From positions 620,001 through 684,000 of the forward strand of contig NZ_CP029008.1 of the NCBI RefSeq assembly GCF_024585165.1: a DNA stretch of 64,000 bases, given 5' to 3'. The DNA comes from Bradyrhizobium sp. WBOS07. GTDB taxonomy: Bacteria > Pseudomonadota > Alphaproteobacteria > Rhizobiales > Xanthobacteraceae. The notes below the pieces were generated by a model, which was given only the letters and a program-made list of their open reading frames with translations, was not told the DNA's origin and did not search any database. Position 1 is the first letter of the stretch; each line of letters starts with the position of its first letter. This document shows, piece by piece, positions 60,819 through 64,000 of the stretch. The position numbers were made by a program, and so were the translations under genes.

Positions 60819-61505
60819 TTAGTCCTCGACCGGATCCTGCTGCAACAGAGCACGAGGATTGAGCTCACCTGACGCTGCGTGCGGCTCGCTCCGCGAAATC
60901 GCCAATGCAGCGAGCAGTGTACGGTTGCTCACATCCAGCTTCTGGAAAATGTGATGGAGGTGGACCTTGATCGTCCCGTCGACAAGATTCAGCCGACGCC
61001 CAATTGCTTTATTCGATAGACCCTCCGACACGAGCCGCACGATCTGACGCTCCCGGCCCGTGAGTAGCGTCAGGGCCTGATCACCGGCGCGGCGCTCCTC
61101 GCTGGCCTGCTCGGCGCTCGGCGAGACCGCTGCTTGGTCCTGCATAGCCTCCCGCAGGGTCGCGACCAGCATCTCCGGATCCGCGTCTTTCGGAAGGACG
61201 ATGCAGGCGCCGTCCAGGGCAAGCCTTTGTAAGTCACGGTCGCCCGTGGTAACGGCGAAGAAGATGATCGGCAGGCCCGGGCGCACAGCGCTCGCGGGAG
61301 CGAGGATCTGCTGCGGACTGACGTCGGGCAGCGCAGCGTCGACAAGCGCGATGTCCGGCACAAGAGATCGGATGGCCTCGATGCAGCTCGCACCATCGCT
61401 GCAAGACGCGACGACCGTGAAATCACGGTGCATCGCAAGAACGCTCTTGATGCCTTGCAAGACGATCGGATGTCGATCCGCAATGACAATTCTGATGCGG
61501 CGCAT
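60819..61505 (-). CDS. NarL/LuxR-type response regulator
   Basis: 228 aa. Receiver with Asp10 and phospho-acceptor Asp56 (IALVDAALPD) and a Lys in IVLPKDAD; C-terminal LuxR HTH (LTGRERQIVRLVSEGLSNKA; RRLNLVDGTIKVHLHHIFQK). Start 61505 (MRRIRIVIAD). No histidine kinase adjacent. The AT-rich islands around it may place it in a horizontally gained segment. Confidence 0.9.
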   Translation of the reverse strand: MRRIRIVIADRHPIVLQGIKSVLAMHRDFTVVASCSDGASCIEAIRSLVPDIALVDAALPDVSPQQILAPASAVRPGLPIIFFAVTTGDRDLQRLALDGACIVLPKDADPEMLVATLREAMQDQAAVSPSAEQASEERRAGDQALTLLTGRERQIVRLVSEGLSNKAIGRRLNLVDGTIKVHLHHIFQKLDVSNRTLLAALAISRSEPHAASGELNPRALLQQDPVED

Positions 61506-62131
61506 GTTGCCCCTGCCTATTGCTGATAACCCCCCGTGCAGCCGTTTATTCCAACACTCTGTTCGCGAGGATAGCCAGTCCGCTCGACCGTAACGCCGCG
61601 CCGTCAAGTCTTGGCCTGCCCGGCAACATCTATGGCGCGCCACCGTAACTTGCGCAGCGAATGCGCGCAGCACCGTAAGAATGCGGTGCTTTCCGCAAAA
61701 CTTCGGCCCTTAAATCTCGAACGTAAGGACCGCGTCCTCGACAACTTAGGGCAGAATGGACCGGGAAATTCTCTCAGAAATGTCGTCGGCGCGCCGGTTG
61801 GTTGCCTGGCATTATGGTCAACACCCAATTAACTTCGTTGGCGTCGTTATTACGAATGATATATTGGGGCCTTCACGATTCAAATCTAACATTCGACGAA
61901 GTTTTAGCGAAAGCGAGGCCTTCGAAGGCCTCGCCTCTGAAAGGGAGAAAAGTAATACTATTCATCAAAACAGAGCCGGGCAAGTAATTGCGAAAATGCT
62001 ACTGCGTCTTTTCGCGGCTCGCCCCAGCACTGATGAAAGCTGCTCACCCCACGTTGGAGCTGCATTTCCTCAATTCAGCACCTTCAATGGGCGGGTCGCA
62101 GGGGCATCGTCGACAATGAGTAGGTGTTCAC
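61506..62131. other. Gene-poor region with a 22-bp palindrome
   Basis: About 620 bp. GCGAGGCCTTC and GAAGGCCTCGC form a perfect 22-bp palindrome at 61913-61934, without a T-run. Open frames here have poor composition and are not called. Lower GC than average in the 61800-62000 part. Confidence 0.5.
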
Positions 62132-62314
62132 ATGTATTCTTCGGCCGTTTTGCGTCAAACTCATCAAGCCCTGATCATTCAATTCACTGAATTGCAGAAC
62201 CTACGTAGTCGCGTCTCGATGGCCGAGCAGCGGTTGCTCGCGCCCAGGCGGCGATCCCAGAGGCGGGCGCTTGGAAGGCGATTGCGCATTCGAAGGCACG
62301 GGCCCGGCCGGTAA
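62132..62314 (+). CDS. Possible small helical protein
   Basis: 60 aa. SSAVLRQTHQALIIQFTELQ, then NLRSRVSMAEQRLLAPRRRS and a basic tail. AGGTG precedes the ATG. The N-terminal helix resembles other short bradyrhizobial proteins; the Arg-rich end is less convincing. Confidence 0.4.
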   Translation: MYSSAVLRQTHQALIIQFTELQNLRSRVSMAEQRLLAPRRRSQRRALGRRLRIRRHGPGR

Positions 62315-62433
62315 CTCCCACCGCCACCTTGAAATCGGCACGGGCGCGCGCAAGTGGATCGCGCTTGCCGGACCCCCGCTGGACCTGATAATCCCCCTCT
62401 GTTTCGGTTCGGGGGTATTGGGGGACGGCTTCC

Positions 62434-62778
62434 ATGGAGAACGACGACTGGGCGTCCATGACCACAGCCGAGTTGTGGCGACTTTACGATGAGGTCACGA
62501 CTGTTCTTGGCCGCAGGATGACCGCGGAGAAAGCCAAACTCGAAGAACGGCTTCGCAGGATTGAGGGGACGGCCGCTGCGGCCCAGAACGAGGAACGTTC
62601 TCGCCGCCCCTACCCCCCAGTGCTGCCGAAATACCAGAACCCGAAGAATCCCTCGGAAACATGGTCGGGTCGCGGTAAGCAGCCCCGATGGCTGAAGGCT
62701 CAGCTTCGAGCCGGTAAGAAGCTGCATGATCTCCTGATCGATCGCTCGTCCGCACAAAGGCGCCGCCGGACCGGTTGA
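62434..62778 (+). CDS. H-NS family nucleoid protein
   Basis: 114 aa. N-terminal oligomerisation helices (MTTAELWRLYDEVTTVLGRR; AEKAKLEERLRRIEGTAA) and the H-NS DNA-binding core (PKYQNPKNPSETWSGRGKQP then RWLKAQL). H-NS-like proteins bind AT-rich DNA and silence acquired genes; the AT-rich islands on both sides are plausible targets. Confidence 0.92.
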   Translation: MENDDWASMTTAELWRLYDEVTTVLGRRMTAEKAKLEERLRRIEGTAAAAQNEERSRRPYPPVLPKYQNPKNPSETWSGRGKQPRWLKAQLRAGKKLHDLLIDRSSAQRRRRTG

Positions 62779-62833
62779 GCCCGGCCCCGCTGCGGCAGCC
62801 TACGCAGCCGCGGCTGCCTATTGCACCGCAGAA

Positions 62834-63055
62834 TTACCGGTTGTGATCTTCTTTCCCGTTGGGGCTGCCGTCACCGCCGCCATTGCCGAAGCCATTGTTG
62901 CCCCGCACAATGCGACCGCCTGAACTGGCTATCGCAGCCGAGGTCAGCGAGGTGGAAAGCAACAGCGTCACGGCGGGAGGGGTCACGGCGGCAAACTTGC
63001 CGCAGCTCTTCAGGAATTCACGACGATCGTCGCCTTCTGCATCGAGATGAGTCAT
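62834..63055 (-). CDS. Tat-leader short protein, copy 2
   Basis: 73 aa. Leader DDRREFLKSCGKFAAVTPPA then VTLLLSTSLTSAAIASSGG, about 33 of 39 positions identical to copy 1 (59750-60256), followed by a short Gly/Asn-rich tail (GRIVRGNNGFGNGGGDGSPN). Twin-arginine pair present. AGGA precedes the ATG. Divergent from the 2OG oxygenase gene across an AT-rich gap of about 270 bp. Confidence 0.75.
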   Translation of the reverse strand: MTHLDAEGDDRREFLKSCGKFAAVTPPAVTLLLSTSLTSAAIASSGGRIVRGNNGFGNGGGDGSPNGKEDHNR

Positions 63056-63328
63056 GAGCTCGTCCTACTCCAATCCCAGCCCCATTCAAGATAGACCGCG
63101 GCTCACCAGCGGGCAAATTAAATATGATAGCTTTGATGATTTAATTTCGGCGGATCATATTTGCGCCGGGATCCAACGCAACTTCGATGACACCCTATTG
63201 CGCCCGAACTCAGATTCCGATGTATTTACTTTTGACATTTAATTTTTGAGGATTTAATATTGTATTTAATCTGAGAGGAGTCGACAGCCCGGGGATGGCG
63301 TCCCCAGGCACAGTCGGAGTCTGCGGAA
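63056..63328. promoter_or_regulatory. AT-rich island between the Tat-leader gene and the oxygenase gene
   Basis: AAATTAAAT and ATTTAATTT form a 9-bp inverted repeat around 63117-63149; further ATTTAAT runs follow to 63270. No gene. It may hold divergent promoters and H-NS sites. Confidence 0.5.
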
Positions 63329-64000
63329 TTGCATGCTGATTTCCAGCTTCACTCGCTGAGCGGCCTCTTTGCCCGCGTCGACTCTCTGCGCGACGAATAT
63401 GTAGCCGCCAAACCTTGGCCCCACATCGTCGTCAACGACGCCTTTCCCGAGCGGCTGTTGGACATGGCCGCGGCCGAATGCACCGCCCTCCAAGAGGCGC
63501 GTCTGATTACCACGAACACTGATTGCCTGGTGAAGCAGGAGATATCGGATGGATTGGGGACGGCCACCCAGCATCTGCTGAACCTGGTGGACAGTGCCCG
63601 CTTCCGAGAATTCATTTCGGCGGTCACGGGCGTTCGCGATCTTCTTTGCGATCCGACACACAAATTTGCGGGAATACATCGAACGCCTCCAGGGGGCTTC
63701 ACGAAGATTCACCGCGATTTCGAAGTTCACCCGACGACCGGGCTATTCCACCGAGTCAATTTGCTCGTCTATCTCAATCGGGATTGGCCCGAAGCTTACG
63801 GCGGCAGCCTCGAATTGTGGCCTGCGGATATGTCCGCGCTTGGATGCCGCATCTTCCCGCGGTTCAACACCATGATCCTCTGGGAGACGCACGGCGCCAC
63901 CCTCCACGGCCTTCCGGATCCGGTCACCTGCCCGCCTGATCGAATGCGCCTTTCAGTCGCATCCTATTACTACACGACGACGCGCCGCGTCGCCGCGTCG
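63329..64000 (+). CDS. 2OG-Fe(II) oxygenase, 3' part beyond window
   Basis: Open to the window end, 224 codons. Jelly-roll core with iron ligands His-x-Asp (FTKIHRDFEVH) and a distal His (LHGLPD), and the 2-oxoglutarate Arg in RMRLSVASYYY. Similar to prolyl-4-hydroxylase-like bacterial enzymes. No ATG or GTG is in frame after the stop at 63272; TTG 63329 with GGAG 9 nt upstream is the best start. Target protein or metabolite unknown. Confidence 0.85.
   Translation, partial: MHADFQLHSLSGLFARVDSLRDEYVAAKPWPHIVVNDAFPERLLDMAAAECTALQEARLITTNTDCLVKQEISDGLGTATQHLLNLVDSARFREFISAVTGVRDLLCDPTHKFAGIHRTPPGGFTKIHRDFEVHPTTGLFHRVNLLVYLNRDWPEAYGGSLELWPADMSALGCRIFPRFNTMILWETHGATLHGLPDPVTCPPDRMRLSVASYYYTTTRRVAAS

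Noticed and set aside
63295..63339. ATG 63295 as start of the oxygenase gene
   Set aside because: It is in a different frame and stops after 14 codons; a frameshift would be needed.
1..64000. CRISPR arrays, IS elements, integrases
   Set aside because: No regularly spaced repeats and no transposase or integrase proteins were seen.

Overview
The window looks like chromosome from a Bradyrhizobium-type alphaproteobacterium. The DNA is GC-rich. There is a SAM-II riboswitch in front of metZ, a two-domain dCTP deaminase, EcfG-style promoter elements, an HWE-family sensor kinase, and many short palindromic intergenic repeats of the kind I associate with Bradyrhizobium. No rRNA gene, canonical tRNA gene, phage, IS element or CRISPR array is visible. 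The species assignment is inference from gene content.

Layout. 1-4.8 kb: VOC protein, SRPBCC protein, a secreted Met/Gly-rich protein, a MATE exporter, an unknown protein and a PAS protein. 4.8-7.5 kb: dCTP deaminase divergent from metZ, which has a SAM-II leader and a terminator-like hairpin. 7.5-11.1 kb: a coupled opgC/SGNH/SGNH acyl-transfer operon and apaG. 11.1-12.2 kb: repeats only. 12.2-22 kb: TonB-like protein, aldo/keto reductase, MgtE, two polysaccharide deacetylases, two flavoproteins and small proteins. 23.3-26.8 kb: a stress-signalling block (CheB-PAS-HWE kinase, Crp-type regulator, divergent response regulator with an EcfG-like promoter). 27-34.2 kb: dehydrogenases, CsbD/DUF305 pair, cysteine hydrolase, GST and DUF429 protein.

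34.2-38 kb is the most interesting part: a promoter-hairpins-terminator unit (sRNA and/or 34-aa ORF), three tandem Y-RNA-like genes with tRNA-mimic modules, a Ro60/TROVE protein and the RNA ligase RtcB. The order matches bacterial Ro/Y RNA/RNA-repair loci. In two units the T-arm-like element precedes the D-arm-like element and a short acceptor-like stem joins them, so the mimic is closed where a real tRNA is open.

38-50.6 kb carries ordinary accessory metabolism and regulators: beta-lactamase-fold hydrolases, a TPP enzyme divergent from a probably leaderless MarR-GNAT gene with a 28-bp operator, an MFS exporter, cupins, a TetR gene with a duplicated operator, a peptide-deformylase homologue lacking key catalytic residues, and a coupled SRPBCC/ArsR pair. 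50.8-53.4 kb is a cyanide-insensitive bd oxidase operon ending in a 39-aa DUF2474 subunit. 53.5-59.5 kb has LysR/SDR/CMD, a cation/proton antiporter, DUF2200 and a Crp-type regulator.

59.2-64 kb is patchier, with AT-rich intergenic islands. It holds two paralogous short proteins with a shared Tat-type leader and variable Gly-rich tails, an H-NS-like protein, a NarL-type regulator and a 2OG-Fe(II) oxygenase that runs off the window. Long ORFs antisense to real genes are frequent because of the GC bias and were not annotated.
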